DNA of 64,000 nt from Pseudomonas fluorescens (GTDB lineage: Bacteria > Pseudomonadota > Gammaproteobacteria > Pseudomonadales > Pseudomonadaceae): contig NZ_CABVHU010000013.1 in assembly GCF_902497855.1 (NCBI RefSeq), positions 1 through 64,000 on the forward strand, written 5' to 3'. Positions 26,896-37,577 of this stretch are shown piece by piece. Position 1 is the first letter of the stretch, and every line of letters starts with the position of its first letter. Below the pieces are notes generated by a model, which was given only the letters and a program-made list of their open reading frames with translations, searched no databases and was not told the DNA's origin. The position numbers and the translations under genes are program-made.

Positions 26896-27975
26896 ATGGC
26901 CAAACCTGGATTTCGCCTCGCGCTGTTTGCCACGTTGCTGGCACTGATTGTGGTGTTGCTCGGCGCCTACACCCGCCTGACCCACGCCGGCCTCGGCTGT
27001 CCGGACTGGCCGGGTTGCTATGGCTTTATCAGCGTGCCGCAAAGCGAAGTTCAATTGGCCCATGCCGAACTGCATTTTCCTGATGCGCCCGTCGAAGCCC
27101 ATAAGGGCTGGAACGAGATGGTTCACCGCTACTTCGCCGGCACGCTGGGGCTGTTGATCTCGGTATTGGCCGGCCGCGCCTGGGTTCATCGTCGTCACCC
27201 GGGGCAGCCGGTGAAGTTGCCGTTGTTTTTGCTGGCAGTGGTGATTGCCCAAGCGGCATTCGGCATGTGGACGGTGACGCTCAAGCTCTGGCCGCAAGTG
27301 GTCACCGGGCATTTACTCGGTGGCTTTGCGACGTTGAGCCTGCTGTTTTTGCTGACGTTGCGATTGTCCGGCGTGTTGCCGGCCCTGACCGTGCCACGGC
27401 GTTTGCAGTACTGGGCGACCGCCGGGTTGCTGCTGGTGATCCTGCAAATTGCCTTGGGTGGATGGGTCAGTTCCAACTACGCGGCAGTGGCCTGTATCGA
27501 TTTCCCGACCTGTCATGGGCAATGGCTGCCGCCCGCGGACTTCGCCAACGGCTTTCACCTGACCCAACACATCGGCCCCAATTACCTCGGCGGGCAACTG
27601 GACAGTGATGCCCGTACCGCGATTCATTTGACCCACCGCATTGGCGCTTTGCTGGTGACCCTGGTATTGCTGGGGCTGGCCTGGCAACTGAAGGTGGTCG
27701 GCATGACGCGCTTGGCCGGGATGGTGCTGATCGCACTCGCCGCACAAATCACCCTCGGCATCAGCAATGTTCTGTTTCACCTGCCGCTGCCAGTGGCCGT
27801 CGCGCATAACGCAGGCGGCGCGGCACTGTTGCTGACGATTGTGCTGGTCAATTATCACGCGCGAACCAGTCTGGTTCGGGTCAAGCAGCAACCCCCTGCG
27901 CGCTGGCGGTTCAGCCCGCGCAAACACTCAGCCGGGCCCATAACAATAAAAGGAGAGATGCCATGGCGACTCTGA
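26896..27975 (+). CDS. ctaA: Heme A synthase (COX15/CtaA)
   Basis: A 359-residue, eight-helix membrane enzyme that oxidises the C8 methyl of heme O to a formyl group. Conserved features: [19 protein letters not shown] with paired cysteines, [13 protein letters not shown], a central duplicated half with [16 protein letters not shown], and [10 protein letters not shown], supplying the heme-ligand histidines. The gene overlaps cyoE by 13 bp, consistent with the sequential use of their products. Confidence 0.95.
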   Translation: MAKPGFRLALFATLLALIVVLLGAYTRLTHAGLGCPDWPGCYGFISVPQSEVQLAHAELHFPDAPVEAHKGWNEMVHRYFAGTLGLLISVLAGRAWVHRRHPGQPVKLPLFLLAVVIAQAAFGMWTVTLKLWPQVVTGHLLGGFATLSLLFLLTLRLSGVLPALTVPRRLQYWATAGLLLVILQIALGGWVSSNYAAVACIDFPTCHGQWLPPADFANGFHLTQHIGPNYLGGQLDSDARTAIHLTHRIGALLVTLVLLGLAWQLKVVGMTRLAGMVLIALAAQITLGISNVLFHLPLPVAVAHNAGGAALLLTIVLVNYHARTSLVRVKQQPPARWRFSPRKHSAGPITIKGEMPWRL

Positions 27976-28862
27976 TCGGCGCACGTCACAGTCAGGCGAT
28001 CTGGCGTGATTACCTGGAGCTGACCAAGCCGAAAGTGGTGGTGCTGATGCTCATCACCTCGCTGGTCGGCATGTTCCTCGCGACCCGCGCCGGGGTACCG
28101 TGGACGGTGCTGGTGTTCGGCAACCTGGGGATCGCCTTGTGTGCCGGTGGTGCGGCAGCCGTCAATCATGTGGTGGACCGACGCATCGATGCGGTCATGG
28201 CCCGCACGCACAAACGGCCCCTGGCCGAAGGTCGAGTGTCACCGGCAGCCGCGCTGACGTTTGCCTTGGTATTGGCGGTGCTTGGGCAAGCCATACTGCT
28301 GGCCTTCACCAATCCACTGACGGCGTGGCTGACCCTGGCCTCGCTGCTCGGCTATGCGGTGGTCTACACCGGTTTTCTCAAACGCGCGACGCCGCAGAAC
28401 ATCGTCATCGGCGGACTGGCCGGCGCCGCCCCGCCACTGCTCGGCTGGACCGCCGCCACCGGCCACGTCAGCGCCGAACCCCTGTTGCTGGTGCTGATCA
28501 TCTTCGCCTGGACTCCGCCGCACTTCTGGGCCCTGGCCATTCACCGCAAAGAGGAATACGCCAAGGCCGACATCCCGATGCTGCCGGTGACCCATGGCGA
28601 GCATTACACCAAGGTTCACATTCTGCTTTACACCTTTGCGCTGCTGGCCGTTAGCCTGATGCCTTATGTGATCCACATGAGCGGCATCCTCTACCTGATT
28701 TGCGCACTGGGCCTGGGCGCGAGGTTTCTGCAATGGGCCGTGGTGCTGTACCGTGGCACTCGGCCGCACGCGGCGATCAACACCTTCAAGTACTCTATCT
28801 ACTACTTGTTCCTGCTGTTTATCGCGCTGCTCGTAGACCACTACTTACTGTTGAACCTATGA
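27963..28862 (+). CDS. cyoE: Heme O synthase (protoheme IX farnesyltransferase)
   Basis: A 299-residue UbiA-superfamily prenyltransferase that adds farnesyl diphosphate to heme B. The Asp-rich motif [20 protein letters not shown] and the second motif [17 protein letters not shown] are present, with nine predicted helices. RBS AAAGGAG lies inside ctaA. The start ATG overlaps the end of ctaA and the stop overlaps the Sco gene by four bases, so the three are translationally linked. Also named ctaB. Confidence 0.96.
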   Translation: MATLIGARHSQAIWRDYLELTKPKVVVLMLITSLVGMFLATRAGVPWTVLVFGNLGIALCAGGAAAVNHVVDRRIDAVMARTHKRPLAEGRVSPAAALTFALVLAVLGQAILLAFTNPLTAWLTLASLLGYAVVYTGFLKRATPQNIVIGGLAGAAPPLLGWTAATGHVSAEPLLLVLIIFAWTPPHFWALAIHRKEEYAKADIPMLPVTHGEHYTKVHILLYTFALLAVSLMPYVIHMSGILYLICALGLGARFLQWAVVLYRGTRPHAAINTFKYSIYYLFLLFIALLVDHYLLLNL

Positions 28863-29494
28863 CTCGAACCCAGAAAACCGTCTTCATCCTCGTCGCCCTG
28901 ATCGCGCTGGTCCTGGGCCTGACCATCAACAAAGTCCTGTCCGGCAAAGGCCAGGGTGACCCGACGGAACTGATCGACGCCGGGATCATCCTGCTGCCGC
29001 AGAGCCGCAACCTGCCGGATGTGACGATGACCGATCAGGACGGCAAGCCGGTCACGGTCAACGAGTTGAACGGCAAATGGTCGCTGCTGTTCTTCGGCTA
29101 CACCTTCTGCCCGGACATCTGCCCGACCACCCTCGCCCAGCTGCGCCAGATCAAGAGCGAACTGCCGCCCGAGGCCGTGGACAAGCTGCAGATTGTGCTG
29201 ATCAGCGTCGACCCGAATCGCGACACGCCCAAGCAGCTCAAGCAGTACCTGGGCTACTTCGATCCGCAGTTCATAGGGCTGACGGCGTCTTCGGTCGAAG
29301 ACATTCAGAAGCTGGCGAATGCGGTGAGCATTCCGTTCATTCCAGCGGACACCAGCAAGCCGAATTACACGGTTGATCACAGTGGCAATCTGGCAGTGAT
29401 CGGGCCGGACGGGACGCAGCGCGGGTTTATTCGGGCGCCGCTGAATAATGTGAAGTTGGTCGCGCAGCTGCCGGTAATGCTAAACCGAAAATAA
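28859..29494 (+). CDS. SCO1/SenC family copper chaperone
   Basis: A 211-residue protein with one N-terminal membrane anchor and a periplasmic thioredoxin fold. The copper site CPDICP (CxxxC) follows [18 protein letters not shown], and the distal His lies in [13 protein letters not shown]. Sco proteins deliver copper to CuA of subunit II. The ATGA overlap with cyoE shows it closes the assembly operon. Confidence 0.94.
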   Translation: MTRTQKTVFILVALIALVLGLTINKVLSGKGQGDPTELIDAGIILLPQSRNLPDVTMTDQDGKPVTVNELNGKWSLLFFGYTFCPDICPTTLAQLRQIKSELPPEAVDKLQIVLISVDPNRDTPKQLKQYLGYFDPQFIGLTASSVEDIQKLANAVSIPFIPADTSKPNYTVDHSGNLAVIGPDGTQRGFIRAPLNNVKLVAQLPVMLNRK

Positions 29495-29507
29495 ACACGA
29501 CACGATA

Positions 29508-29579
29508 CCTGTAGGAGCCCGGCTTGCCGGCGAAGGCGTCCGTGAGATCGCCTTCGCCGGCAAGCCGGGCTCCTACAGG
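29508..29579. repeat. REP palindrome pair
   Basis: CCTGTAGGAGCCCGGCTTGC and GCAAGCCGGGCTCCTACAGG enclose an inner CCGGCGAAGGCG/CGCCTTCGCCGG stem: an almost perfect 30-bp inverted repeat. It marks the end of the cox assembly operon and the switch to the met operon. Confidence 0.92.
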
Positions 29580-29596
29580 GTTGGGGTTTCAGGCAT

Positions 29597-29622
29597 AAAA
29601 AAAGGGCGCATTGATTGCGCCC
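29597..29622 (-). terminator. Terminator of the metNIQ operon
   Basis: GGGCGCA (29604-29610) and TGCGCCC (29616-29622) form the stem; on the minus strand it is followed by a run of seven T. Located 22 bp after the metQ stop. Confidence 0.88.
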
Positions 29623-29644
29623 CTGTTTTATTGCTTTGAACCTA

Positions 29645-30418
29645 TCAGAACGCCGGCACTACCGCGCCTTTGTACTTCTCGAGAATGAACGCCTTCACTT
29701 CCGGGCTGTGCAGTGCAGCAACCAGTTTCTGCATGGCAGCACTGTCCTTGTCGTCCGGACGGGACACGAGAATGTTCACGTACGGCGAATCGCTGCCTTC
29801 GATAACCAGCGCATCCTTGGCCGGATCGAGCTTGGCTTCCAGCGCGTAGTTGGTGTTGATCAGCGCCAGGTCGACCTGGGTCAGCACGCGGGGGATGGTC
29901 GCAGCTTCCAGTTCACGGAATTTCAGGTCCTTGGAGTTCTCGGTGATGTCCTTCACGGTCGACAGGATATTGTTCGAATCCTTCAACTTGATCAGGCCGG
30001 CCTTCGCCAGCAGCAACAGCGCACGGCCGCCGTTGGTGGCATCGTTCGGGATCACGACGTTGGCACCGCCCGGCAGCTCCGCCAGCGTCTTGTACTTGCT
30101 GGAGTAAGCGCCCAGCGGTTCCAGGTGTACGCCGGTCACGGCGACCAGATTGGTGGTCTTGGCCTTGTTGAATTCATCGAGGTACGGCTGGTGCTGGAAG
30201 AAGTTGGCGTCCAGACGCTTCTCGGCCACCTGCACGTTCGGCTGGATGTAGTCGGTGAAGACCTTGACCCTCAGGTCCACGCCTTCCTTGGCCAGGGCCG
30301 GTTTGACGAATTCGAGGATTTCCGCGTGCGGGACCGGGGTGGCCGCGACGGTCAGGGTGTCGGCAGCGTGGGCGGAAAAGGCTGCAACGGCAGCGAATGC
30401 GACGAGTAGTTTTTTCAT
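29645..30418 (-). CDS. metQ: D-methionine ABC transporter binding protein
   Basis: A 257-residue periplasmic protein of the NlpA/MetQ family. Signal peptide ends in AFSAHA with no lipobox, so it is probably a soluble binding protein rather than a lipoprotein. Conserved stretches: TPVPHAEILEFVKP, DANFFQHQPYLDEFN, IPNDATNGGRALLLL and LALINTNYALEA. It captures methionine for MetNI. Follows metI by 77 bp in the operon metN-metI-metQ. Confidence 0.95.
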   Translation of the reverse strand: MKKLLVAFAAVAAFSAHAADTLTVAATPVPHAEILEFVKPALAKEGVDLRVKVFTDYIQPNVQVAEKRLDANFFQHQPYLDEFNKAKTTNLVAVTGVHLEPLGAYSSKYKTLAELPGGANVVIPNDATNGGRALLLLAKAGLIKLKDSNNILSTVKDITENSKDLKFRELEAATIPRVLTQVDLALINTNYALEAKLDPAKDALVIEGSDSPYVNILVSRPDDKDSAAMQKLVAALHSPEVKAFILEKYKGAVVPAF

Positions 30419-30495
30419 TCAGCTAACTCCATGTGAGGCGCCTGTCTTCGGCGCCTGCCAGCGAATGGCCGGCTCATGCATTTATTTAAAAAAGC

Positions 30496-31170
30496 TCATT
30501 TACGAGAAAAATGGACAACCAACTTGTCGCCAACAGTTTGCAGCACTTGCACCAACACCAGCAGCAACACCACGGTAACCACCATCACATCAGTCTGGAA
30601 ACGCTGGTAACCGAAACGGATCGCCAGGTCACCCAGGCCGCCGGCGCCGACCACACCGGCCATCGCCGTGTAGGACACCAGGGTAATGGCGGTCACCGTA
30701 ATGGCTGCGAAGATGCCCGGGCGAGCTTCCGGCAGCAGGGCATTGGTGATGATCTGCCGCGTCGTCGCGCCCATCGCCTGGGTCGCCTCGATGATGCCGC
30801 GATCCACTTCACGCAGCGCGGTTTCCACCAGGCGCGCAAAGAATGGCGTGGCGCCCACCACCAGTGGCGGGATCGCACCGGCGACCCCCAGCGAAGTGCC
30901 GGTGATCAATACCGTGAACGGAATCATCACGATCAACAGAATGATGAACGGCAGCGAACGCAGGATGTTCACCACCAGCGACAACATCGCATAGACGCCC
31001 TTGGCTTCCAGCAATTGACGCGGGCTGCAGAGGAACAGCAATACGCCCAGGGGCAAGCCCAGCAGCACGGTGAACAACAGCGAACCGAAGAGCATCAGCA
31101 GGGTATCGCCGGTGGCCAGCCAGATTTCGAACCAGTCGATATTGACGAAGAAACTTGTCAGGACTTCCAT
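30496..31170 (-). CDS. metI: D-methionine ABC transporter permease
   Basis: A 224-residue permease with five hydrophobic segments. The coupling loop ATQAMGATTRQIITNALLPEARPGI is the EAA motif that contacts MetN. Its ATG shares one base with the metN stop (TAATG). Operon position and length are standard. Confidence 0.96.
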   Translation of the reverse strand: MEVLTSFFVNIDWFEIWLATGDTLLMLFGSLLFTVLLGLPLGVLLFLCSPRQLLEAKGVYAMLSLVVNILRSLPFIILLIVMIPFTVLITGTSLGVAGAIPPLVVGATPFFARLVETALREVDRGIIEATQAMGATTRQIITNALLPEARPGIFAAITVTAITLVSYTAMAGVVGAGGLGDLAIRFGYQRFQTDVMVVTVVLLLVLVQVLQTVGDKLVVHFSRK

Positions 31171-32177
31171 TAGCGCAGGACCTCCATGTGGACGTCAGCC
31201 GCGGTGAAGCGAGCGAATGCCGCTTCCATGTCGCCACCGGTCACGGCCAGGGTCAACTGCCCGTAGGGAACGTCTTTGATGCGGTCGATGCGACCGGCCA
31301 GAATGCTGTAGTCCACGCCCGTTTCCCGAGCGACGGTTCCCAGCAACGGTGCGTAGGTCGCCTCGCCCTGGAAAGTCAGGCGCACAATGCGACCCGGTAC
31401 GTGAGCGAAGTCATCGCGCTGCTCGCTTTCATCGATCTGCTCGTCTTCTTGCACGAAGCGTTTGGTCGTCGGGTGGCTAGGATGCAGGAACACCTCGGCC
31501 ACCGTACCTTGCTCGACGATCACCCCGGCGTCCATCACCGCCACCTGGTCGCAGACCCGGCGGATCACGTCCATCTCGTGGGTGATCAGGACGATGGTCA
31601 GCTTGAGCTCGCGATTGATCTCGGCCAGCAATTGCAGGACCGACGCAGTGGTCTGCGGGTCCAGGGCGCTGGTCGCCTCATCGCACAAGAGGATTTTCGG
31701 CTTGGTTGCCAGGGCGCGGGCGATACCGACGCGCTGCTTCTGGCCGCCAGACAATTGCGCCGGGTACTTTCTCGCGTGGTCGGACAAGCCCACCCGCGCC
31801 AGCAACTCGGCCACACGCCGGTCGATCTCGGTGCGGGACAGTTCACCCGCCAGGGTCAGCGGCAGCGCGACATTGTCGGCCACGGTCTTGGACGCCAGCA
31901 GGTTGAAGTGCTGGAAAATCATCCCGACCTGCTGACGGAAGCGCCGCAGGCTGTTGGCGTCAAGCGCGGTGACTTCTTCGCCATCGACGAAGATCTTGCC
32001 GCCGCTGGCGTTTTCCAGGCGATTGATCAGGCGCAGCAGGGTACTTTTTCCCGCGCCGGAATGGCCGATCAGGCCGAATACCTGACCGTTTTCAATCGTC
32101 AGACTGGTCGGGTGCAGGGCGGGAATATCCTTACCGGCGACGCGGTAGGTTTTGTGGACGTTTTGAAACTCGATCAC
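31170..32177 (-). CDS. metN: D-methionine ABC transporter ATPase
   Basis: A 335-residue ATPase. Walker [10 protein letters not shown] (38-46), signature LSGGQKQR, Walker [13 protein letters not shown] and H-loop LITHEMDV are all intact. The C-terminal 95 residues form the NIL domain, which in E. coli MetN binds methionine and inhibits transport when the cell is replete. First gene of the operon, diverging from katE with a 271-bp gap. Confidence 0.96.
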   Translation of the reverse strand: MIEFQNVHKTYRVAGKDIPALHPTSLTIENGQVFGLIGHSGAGKSTLLRLINRLENASGGKIFVDGEEVTALDANSLRRFRQQVGMIFQHFNLLASKTVADNVALPLTLAGELSRTEIDRRVAELLARVGLSDHARKYPAQLSGGQKQRVGIARALATKPKILLCDEATSALDPQTTASVLQLLAEINRELKLTIVLITHEMDVIRRVCDQVAVMDAGVIVEQGTVAEVFLHPSHPTTKRFVQEDEQIDESEQRDDFAHVPGRIVRLTFQGEATYAPLLGTVARETGVDYSILAGRIDRIKDVPYGQLTLAVTGGDMEAAFARFTAADVHMEVLR

Positions 32178-32448
32178 GTAGCGAACCTTGTGGGGCGCGT
32201 TAGAAAAGGATCAGCGGATAGCCGGGCGCGCATTTTAGCCTGTCCGTATAGAGGTTCTTAGCATTTATTTCGTATTCAACCTGTCATTTGGCAATAACGC
32301 GATCAAAGGTCAGAAAAAAGGAACGGCTAAAAATGTCACCAGTCATTAATTAAGCAACTCGAAAACGCCCCCGGTAGCCGTGCCTGGGGATATCGCCCAA
32401 GAGTCCTGGCTAAGACGGACGGGAATTGAAACGAGGAGTTTAAGACTG

Positions 32449-34590
32449 ATGAGTACCAAAAAGCCTGCCGCCCCCAAAAGCGCACTGGCCGGGACCGATA
32501 CCCTGGACCGCGGCAACACCAATGCCAAGCTCGACAGCCTGGAAAAATTTCGCTCCGACGCCACTGAACAGGCCCTGCGCACCAATCAGGGCGTGAAGGT
32601 TGCGGACAACCAGAACACGTTGAAGGTCGGCGCCCGCGGGCCATCGCTGCTGGAAGACTTCATCATGCGTGAAAAGATCACGCATTTTGACCATGAGCGC
32701 ATTCCCGAACGCATCGTGCATGCCCGCGGCACCGGGGCCCACGGTTACTTTCAGTCATACGAAAATCATTCCGTGCTGACCAAGGCCGGCTTCCTGCAAG
32801 ACCCCGCCAAACAAACCCCGGTGTTCGTACGCTTCTCCACGGTACAGGGCCCTCGAGGGTCGGGCGATACCGTGCGCGACGTACGAGGTTTCGCCGTGAA
32901 GTTCTTCACCGACGAAGGCAACTTCGACTTGGTGGGCAACAACATGCCGGTGTTCTTCATTCAGGATGCCATCAAGTTTCCGGATTTCGTGCACGCGGTG
33001 AAACCCGAGCCCCACAACGAGATTCCTACCGGCGGTTCGGCTCACGACACCTTCTGGGACTTCGTTTCCCTGGTGCCGGAATCGGCACACATGGTGATGT
33101 GGGCCATGTCCGACCGGGCGATCCCTAAAAGCCTGCGCAGCATGCAGGGTTTTGGCGTGCACACCTTCCGCCTGATCAACGCCGAAGGTAAATCACGCTT
33201 CGTCAAATTCCATTGGCGCCCTACTGCCGGGACCTGCTCGCTGGTCTGGGATGAAGCGCAGAAACTCGCCGGCAAAGATACCGATTACCACCGTCGCGAT
33301 CTGTGGGAGTCGATCGAGATGGGGGATTACCCGGAATGGGAGCTGGGCGTCCAGGTGGTCGAGGAGGAAAACGAGCACACTTTCGACTTCGACCTGCTCG
33401 ACCCGACCAAAATCATTCCAGAGGAAATCGTGCCGATTACCCCGCTGGGCAAGATGGTGCTCAACCGCAACCCGGACAACTTCTTTGCCGAAACCGAGCA
33501 GGTCGCGTTTTGCCCCGGGCATATCGTGCCGGGGATCGACTTCTCCAACGATCCACTGCTGCAAGGGCGACTGTTTTCCTACACCGATACGCAAATCAGC
33601 CGACTCGGTGGGCCGAATTTTCATGAGATTCCGATTAACCGTCCGGTCGCGCCGTTTCACAATGGTCAGCGGGACGCGCAACACCGCACCACCATCGACA
33701 AGGGCCGCGCCTCCTACGAGCCGAACTCCATTGACGGCGGCTGGCCGAAAGAAACCCCGCCCGCCGCACAAAATGGCGGTTTCGAGACCCATCCGGAGCG
33801 CATCGATGCCAACAAGATCCGCCAGCGCAGCGAGTCCTTCGGCGACCACTTCTCCCAGGCGCGGCTGTTCTTCCATAGCATGAGCAAGCACGAGCAGGAG
33901 CACATCATTGCCGCTTACAGCTTTGAGTTGGGCAAGGTCGAGCGTGAGCACATCCGCGCACGGGAGGTGAATGAGATCCTCGCCAACATCGATCTGGAAC
34001 TGGCCGGGCGCGTTGCGCAGAACCTCGGCCTGCCAGCGCCGAAAGCCGGAACGGTCGATGTACCGAAAATCTCTCTGGAGCGTTCACCGGCCTTGAGCCA
34101 GGCCAACTTGCTGCCGGGCGATATCAAGACGCGCAAGGTCGCGATTCTGGCGGCCAATGGTGTCGACGGCGCGGCGATCGATGCGATGAAGAAAGCGTTG
34201 AAGGCCGAAGGTGCCCACGCCAAATTGCTTGGCCCTACCTCGGCGCCGGTAACCACCGCCGATGGCAAAGCACTGCCCGTGGATGCGTCGATGGAAGGTC
34301 TGCCATCCATCGCGTTCGACGCGGTATTCGTGCCCGGTGGCGCGGCGTCGATCAAGGCGTTGAGCACCGATGGCGTGGCGCTGCATTACCTGCTTGAAGC
34401 GTACAAACACTTGAAGGCAATCGCGTTGCACGGTGAGGCGAAGCAGTTGCTGGATGTGTTGAAACTGGAGGTTGATGCGGGGTTGATCGTAGGGCCGGAT
34501 GCCGCCCAGTTGACCAAGGCGTTTTTTACCGCGATCGGGCAGCATCGGGTGTGGGCTCGGGAGCCTAAGGCCAAGGGGATTCCAGCCTAA
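32449..34590 (+). CDS. katE: Large-subunit monofunctional catalase HPII
   Basis: A 713-residue clade-2 catalase. Catalytic His91 lies in [14 protein letters not shown] and the distal Asn in [11 protein letters not shown]; the heme-ligand Tyr is in [14 protein letters not shown]. The N-terminal 60 residues are an extended arm and the last 150 residues ([26 protein letters not shown]) form the flavodoxin- or GATase-like domain that sets large catalases apart. It decomposes hydrogen peroxide in the cytoplasm, often in stationary phase. The ATG at 32449 has AGGAG at 32434; the frame open to 32380 is an artefact. In PAO1 katE lies elsewhere, so this position may be an insertion. Confidence 0.96.
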   Translation: MSTKKPAAPKSALAGTDTLDRGNTNAKLDSLEKFRSDATEQALRTNQGVKVADNQNTLKVGARGPSLLEDFIMREKITHFDHERIPERIVHARGTGAHGYFQSYENHSVLTKAGFLQDPAKQTPVFVRFSTVQGPRGSGDTVRDVRGFAVKFFTDEGNFDLVGNNMPVFFIQDAIKFPDFVHAVKPEPHNEIPTGGSAHDTFWDFVSLVPESAHMVMWAMSDRAIPKSLRSMQGFGVHTFRLINAEGKSRFVKFHWRPTAGTCSLVWDEAQKLAGKDTDYHRRDLWESIEMGDYPEWELGVQVVEEENEHTFDFDLLDPTKIIPEEIVPITPLGKMVLNRNPDNFFAETEQVAFCPGHIVPGIDFSNDPLLQGRLFSYTDTQISRLGGPNFHEIPINRPVAPFHNGQRDAQHRTTIDKGRASYEPNSIDGGWPKETPPAAQNGGFETHPERIDANKIRQRSESFGDHFSQARLFFHSMSKHEQEHIIAAYSFELGKVEREHIRAREVNEILANIDLELAGRVAQNLGLPAPKAGTVDVPKISLERSPALSQANLLPGDIKTRKVAILAANGVDGAAIDAMKKALKAEGAHAKLLGPTSAPVTTADGKALPVDASMEGLPSIAFDAVFVPGGAASIKALSTDGVALHYLLEAYKHLKAIALHGEAKQLLDVLKLEVDAGLIVGPDAAQLTKAFFTAIGQHRVWAREPKAKGIPA

Positions 34591-34613
34591 GGTTTTATAT
34601 AGATAGGGAGGGC

Positions 34614-34706
34614 GCCTTCGCGAGCAGGCTCGCTCCCACAATGATTGGGTGATCACATACTTGTGGTCAACCTCATACCCTGTGGGAGCGAGCCTGCTCG
34701 CGAAGC
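34614..34706. repeat. REP palindrome pair
   Basis: CCTTCGCGAGCAGGCTCGCT and AGCGAGCCTGCTCGCGAAG are inverted, with a TGTGGGAGCG outer arm, 62 bp spacer. The right arm ends 3 bp before the stop of the convergent lipoprotein gene. Confidence 0.88.
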
Positions 34707-34708
34707 TT

Positions 34709-35425
34709 TTAGGGTTTACGCGGGCTTAGAACGATCTGTGCCGGAATGTTACGCAAAATCTGCTTATCCAGGTTCAGATCAAACCCCGAATCCAGCTTCT
34801 TCACCCGCTTGGTCAGCAAGGTGGCCAACCAGGGATAATCCTGGGTGCGCGGCGCCTGAATGCTGACGTCGCACTGATAATTCACCACATCGGCGGCGAT
34901 AGCATCCAGTTGCCGACGAAGTTTTCCCATATCCGTGAGGTTCAGCGCCACCGTGGTGCTTTCTGCCGTCGGATCGATGACTTTGGCCTGCGGCTTGGCT
35001 TCGGCCGCCATGAGCGCCGCTTCAGCCCTGTCGAGCTCGGCTTTACGGGCATTGACGATCGCGTTGTTGACCCCACCGGTCAAGGCGGGAGCCGTGGGCA
35101 TCAATGCCCGGGCGCGGCTCAGCGCAGTGGCGGCAGCGTTCACATCACCTTTTTGCAGCACTATCTGGCTACGGCGCAGATAAGCTTCGGCCAGTTGCCG
35201 CTGATATTGCTCAAGGGACTGATCGTTGGGCGACTCGGCCTGCAAGGCGGCCAGTTGACCTTCCGCGGTGGCCAATTCGCTGCTGGCGAGGCTTTGTTCC
35301 AGCTGTGCAATGGCCGTTGCCCGTGCATCGGCGGGCTCGGTGGCCGCCGGTGGCGTGCTTTGGCAAGCGCCCAGCAGCAGAGAAAATGCGACAAGGAGCA
35401 GATAACGGGAGGCGAACGGCTTCAT
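34709..35425 (-). CDS. Lipoprotein with helical N-terminal domain (PA5502 type)
   Basis: A 238-residue predicted lipoprotein; lipobox LLLGAC gives Cys21 followed by QS, an outer-membrane sorting signal. Residues 35-150 are strongly helical with heptad-like leucines (QLEQSLASSELATAEGQLAAL, QYQRQLAEAYLRRSQIVLQ) resembling TPR-like helices. The C-terminal part is beta-rich and ends in IPAQIVLSPRKP. It matches the PA5502 position beside the znu locus. No enzymatic motif is seen; a role linked to zinc uptake is only suggested by location. Confidence 0.85.
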   Translation of the reverse strand: MKPFASRYLLLVAFSLLLGACQSTPPAATEPADARATAIAQLEQSLASSELATAEGQLAALQAESPNDQSLEQYQRQLAEAYLRRSQIVLQKGDVNAAATALSRARALMPTAPALTGGVNNAIVNARKAELDRAEAALMAAEAKPQAKVIDPTAESTTVALNLTDMGKLRRQLDAIAADVVNYQCDVSIQAPRTQDYPWLATLLTKRVKKLDSGFDLNLDKQILRNIPAQIVLSPRKP

Positions 35426-35462
35426 TCCTGCGACTCTCTATTTGCGCAAAAAACGAGCAAGT

Positions 35463-36251
35463 CTACACCCCTCGACGGGGCAGGACAAAACTCAGCAGAA
35501 ACAGCGCGGCGGCGGCCACCACAATCGACGGGCCCGCCGGGGTGTCCTTGAACCACGACAACGCCAACCCGCCACAGACCGCGAGCATGCCCAGCAGGCT
35601 CGCGCCCAGCGCCATCTGCTCCGGTGACCGGGCGTGACGTTGTGCCGCAGCCGCCGGGATGATCAGCAGCGAAGTAATCAGCAATACACCGACGATCTTC
35701 ATCGCCACCGCAATGACGACGGCGATCAACAGCATCAGGGCCAGGCGCAACGCCGCGACCGGCAAACCTTCCACCCTGGCCAGCTCTTCATGGACCGTAA
35801 TCGCCAGCATTGGCCGCCACAGCGTCACCAGCAAGGCCAGCACCCCCGCACTGCCGCCGAGTATCCAGGCCAGGTCGGTTGGACTGATCGCCAGCAGGTC
35901 GCCGAACAGATAGGCCATCAGGTCGATCCGCACTTCATGCATGAAGCTTAGTACCACCAGGCCCAGAGAGAGGGTGCTGGGTGCGAGAATTCCCAAAAGC
36001 GTGTCGGACGCCAGCGGCTGGCGCTGTTGCAAGGTCACCAGCAATACGGCCAACAGCAGGCAGCCTACGGTGACTGCGACAGTCGGGCTGACATCCAGCA
36101 AAAAGCCCAGCGCCACGCCGAGCAGTGCGGCATGGGACAGGGTATCGCCGAAATAGGCCATGCGCCGCCAGACCACGAACGAACCCAACGGGCCTGCGAC
36201 CAGCGCCAGGGCCAGACCTGCAAGCAGGGCGTAGAGCAGAAAATCAGCCAT
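35463..36251 (-). CDS. znuB: Zinc ABC transporter permease
   Basis: A 262-residue permease of the ABC-3 metal family with eight or more helices. Characteristic segments are [19 protein letters not shown], the [19 protein letters not shown] helix and [21 protein letters not shown]. ZnuB forms the channel for Zn2+ delivered by ZnuA. The ATG at 36251 overlaps the znuC end by 8 bp; the longer frame would start inside znuC and is rejected. Confidence 0.95.
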   Translation of the reverse strand: MADFLLYALLAGLALALVAGPLGSFVVWRRMAYFGDTLSHAALLGVALGFLLDVSPTVAVTVGCLLLAVLLVTLQQRQPLASDTLLGILAPSTLSLGLVVLSFMHEVRIDLMAYLFGDLLAISPTDLAWILGGSAGVLALLVTLWRPMLAITVHEELARVEGLPVAALRLALMLLIAVVIAVAMKIVGVLLITSLLIIPAAAAQRHARSPEQMALGASLLGMLAVCGGLALSWFKDTPAGPSIVVAAAALFLLSFVLPRRGV

Positions 36252-37029
36252 GCTTGCAGCTATCTCCGTGAACGTGGGTAGGGGTCGCCGGGTTGGCGCT
36301 GACCACCGAACCATGCAGGTCGTGGGCGTGGTCGTGATGGTGGTGATAAATCGCCAGGCTTTGCGCATTCTTGCCGAACAGCTCGACGAACGCCGGGTCG
36401 CCGCTGACCTGCTCGGGATGCCCGGAGCAGCAGACGTGACGATTCAGGCAGACCACCTGGTCGGTGGTGCTCATCACCAGGTGCAAGTCATGGGACACCA
36501 TCAATACCCCGCAACCGTGACGGTCGCGCAAGCGAGTGATCAGGCTATAAAGTTCGGCCTGACCGGCCACATCCACGCCTTGTACCGGCTCGTCGAGCAC
36601 CAACAGTTCCGGCTCGCGCAGCAATGCCCGAGCCAGCAGCACGCGCTGCATTTCACCGCCGGAAACACTTTGCACCGGGCTGTCGATCACCTGCTCGGCA
36701 CCGACTTCCTTGAGCGCGGCCAATGCCCGGGCGCGATCCACACCCGGCACCAGACGCAAAAAGCGCAGCACGGACAGCGGCAGCGTCGGATCGACATGCA
36801 GTTTTTGCGGCATGTAGCCGACCCGCAGTTTCGGCTTGCGCCAGACGCTGCCGCTGTCCGGCTTCAACAGGCCCAGCACGGCGCGAACCAGGGTGGTCTT
36901 GCCCGCGCCATTGGGGCCGATCAGGGTCACGATCTGCCCCGGCTCGACGCTCAGCTCGATGTTGTCCAGCACGTTTTGCCCGGCGAAGGTGACGGCAACC
37001 TGTTCGAGGCGAATCAGCGCGTTGCTCAT
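36244..37029 (-). CDS. znuC: Zinc ABC transporter ATPase
   Basis: A 261-residue ATPase: Walker [10 protein letters not shown] (38-46), signature VSGGEMQR, Walker [13 protein letters not shown] and H-loop MVSHDLHLV. The C-terminus is rich in histidine ([23 protein letters not shown]), a metal-binding tail that could buffer zinc at the membrane. The ATG shares one base with the zur stop, so synthesis of transporter and repressor is coupled. Confidence 0.95.
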   Translation of the reverse strand: MSNALIRLEQVAVTFAGQNVLDNIELSVEPGQIVTLIGPNGAGKTTLVRAVLGLLKPDSGSVWRKPKLRVGYMPQKLHVDPTLPLSVLRFLRLVPGVDRARALAALKEVGAEQVIDSPVQSVSGGEMQRVLLARALLREPELLVLDEPVQGVDVAGQAELYSLITRLRDRHGCGVLMVSHDLHLVMSTTDQVVCLNRHVCCSGHPEQVSGDPAFVELFGKNAQSLAIYHHHHDHAHDLHGSVVSANPATPTHVHGDSCKHG

Positions 37030-37511
37030 CAAGCCCCCTGGCAACCCGAGCAGAGGCCGACCACTTCCACGGTCTGGCCTTCGACAACGAATCCGACCTC
37101 TTTGGCGCTGCCGATGATCGCGTCACTGATGGACGTCTGTTCGAGCTCGATAGCGGCATGGCATGCGCGGCAGATCAGGAACTGACCCTGGTGAGCATGT
37201 CCCGGGTGGTTGCAACCGACGAAAGAGTTCAACGAGGAAATGCGGTGGACGAGGCCGTTGTCCAGCAGGAAATCCAGCGCGCGGTACACCGTCGGCGGCG
37301 CGGCGCGGCGGCCATCCTGCTCGCTGAGCACCGCGAGTATGTCGTAGGCGCCCAATGGCTTGTGGCTTTGCCAGACCAGTTCCAGCACCCGCCGACGCAA
37401 GGCAGTCAGGCGCAGGCCCTGACGCGTGCACAGGGCATCGGCCTCAGACAGTGCGCTATGAACGCAGTGAGAGTGGTCGTGGGGACGGCTGGCGATCGGT
37501 GTTTTAGGCAT
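37029..37511 (-). CDS. zur: Zinc uptake regulator, Fur family
   Basis: A 160-residue Fur-family repressor. The HTH region is [35 protein letters not shown]. Metal sites include [19 protein letters not shown] and the terminal CSGC structural zinc knuckle, and the N-terminus has extra His/Cys (HDHSHCVHS). Zinc-loaded Zur represses znuA and its own operon; here it heads zur-znuC-znuB and diverges from znuA. Also called np20 in P. aeruginosa. Confidence 0.96.
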   Translation of the reverse strand: MPKTPIASRPHDHSHCVHSALSEADALCTRQGLRLTALRRRVLELVWQSHKPLGAYDILAVLSEQDGRRAAPPTVYRALDFLLDNGLVHRISSLNSFVGCNHPGHAHQGQFLICRACHAAIELEQTSISDAIIGSAKEVGFVVEGQTVEVVGLCSGCQGA

Positions 37512-37537
37512 GAGCGGCGACGAGGTTTGTGAGAGAC

Positions 37538-37550
37538 GTTATTATGTTAC
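37538..37550. promoter_or_regulatory. Candidate Zur operator
   Basis: GTTATTATGTTAC in the 66-bp gap between the divergent zur and znuA genes resembles the proteobacterial Zur box (GTTATAnnATAAC) with two mismatches. Position between the two transcripts is where one shared operator is expected. Confidence 0.6.
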
Positions 37551-37577
37551 CCGTTCTCGCCTCTTCGAGTGGTCATC

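Noticed and set aside
29645-30418. MetQ as a lipoprotein
   Set aside because: The signal sequence ends in AFSAHA with no cysteine at the cleavage site, so a soluble periplasmic form is preferred.
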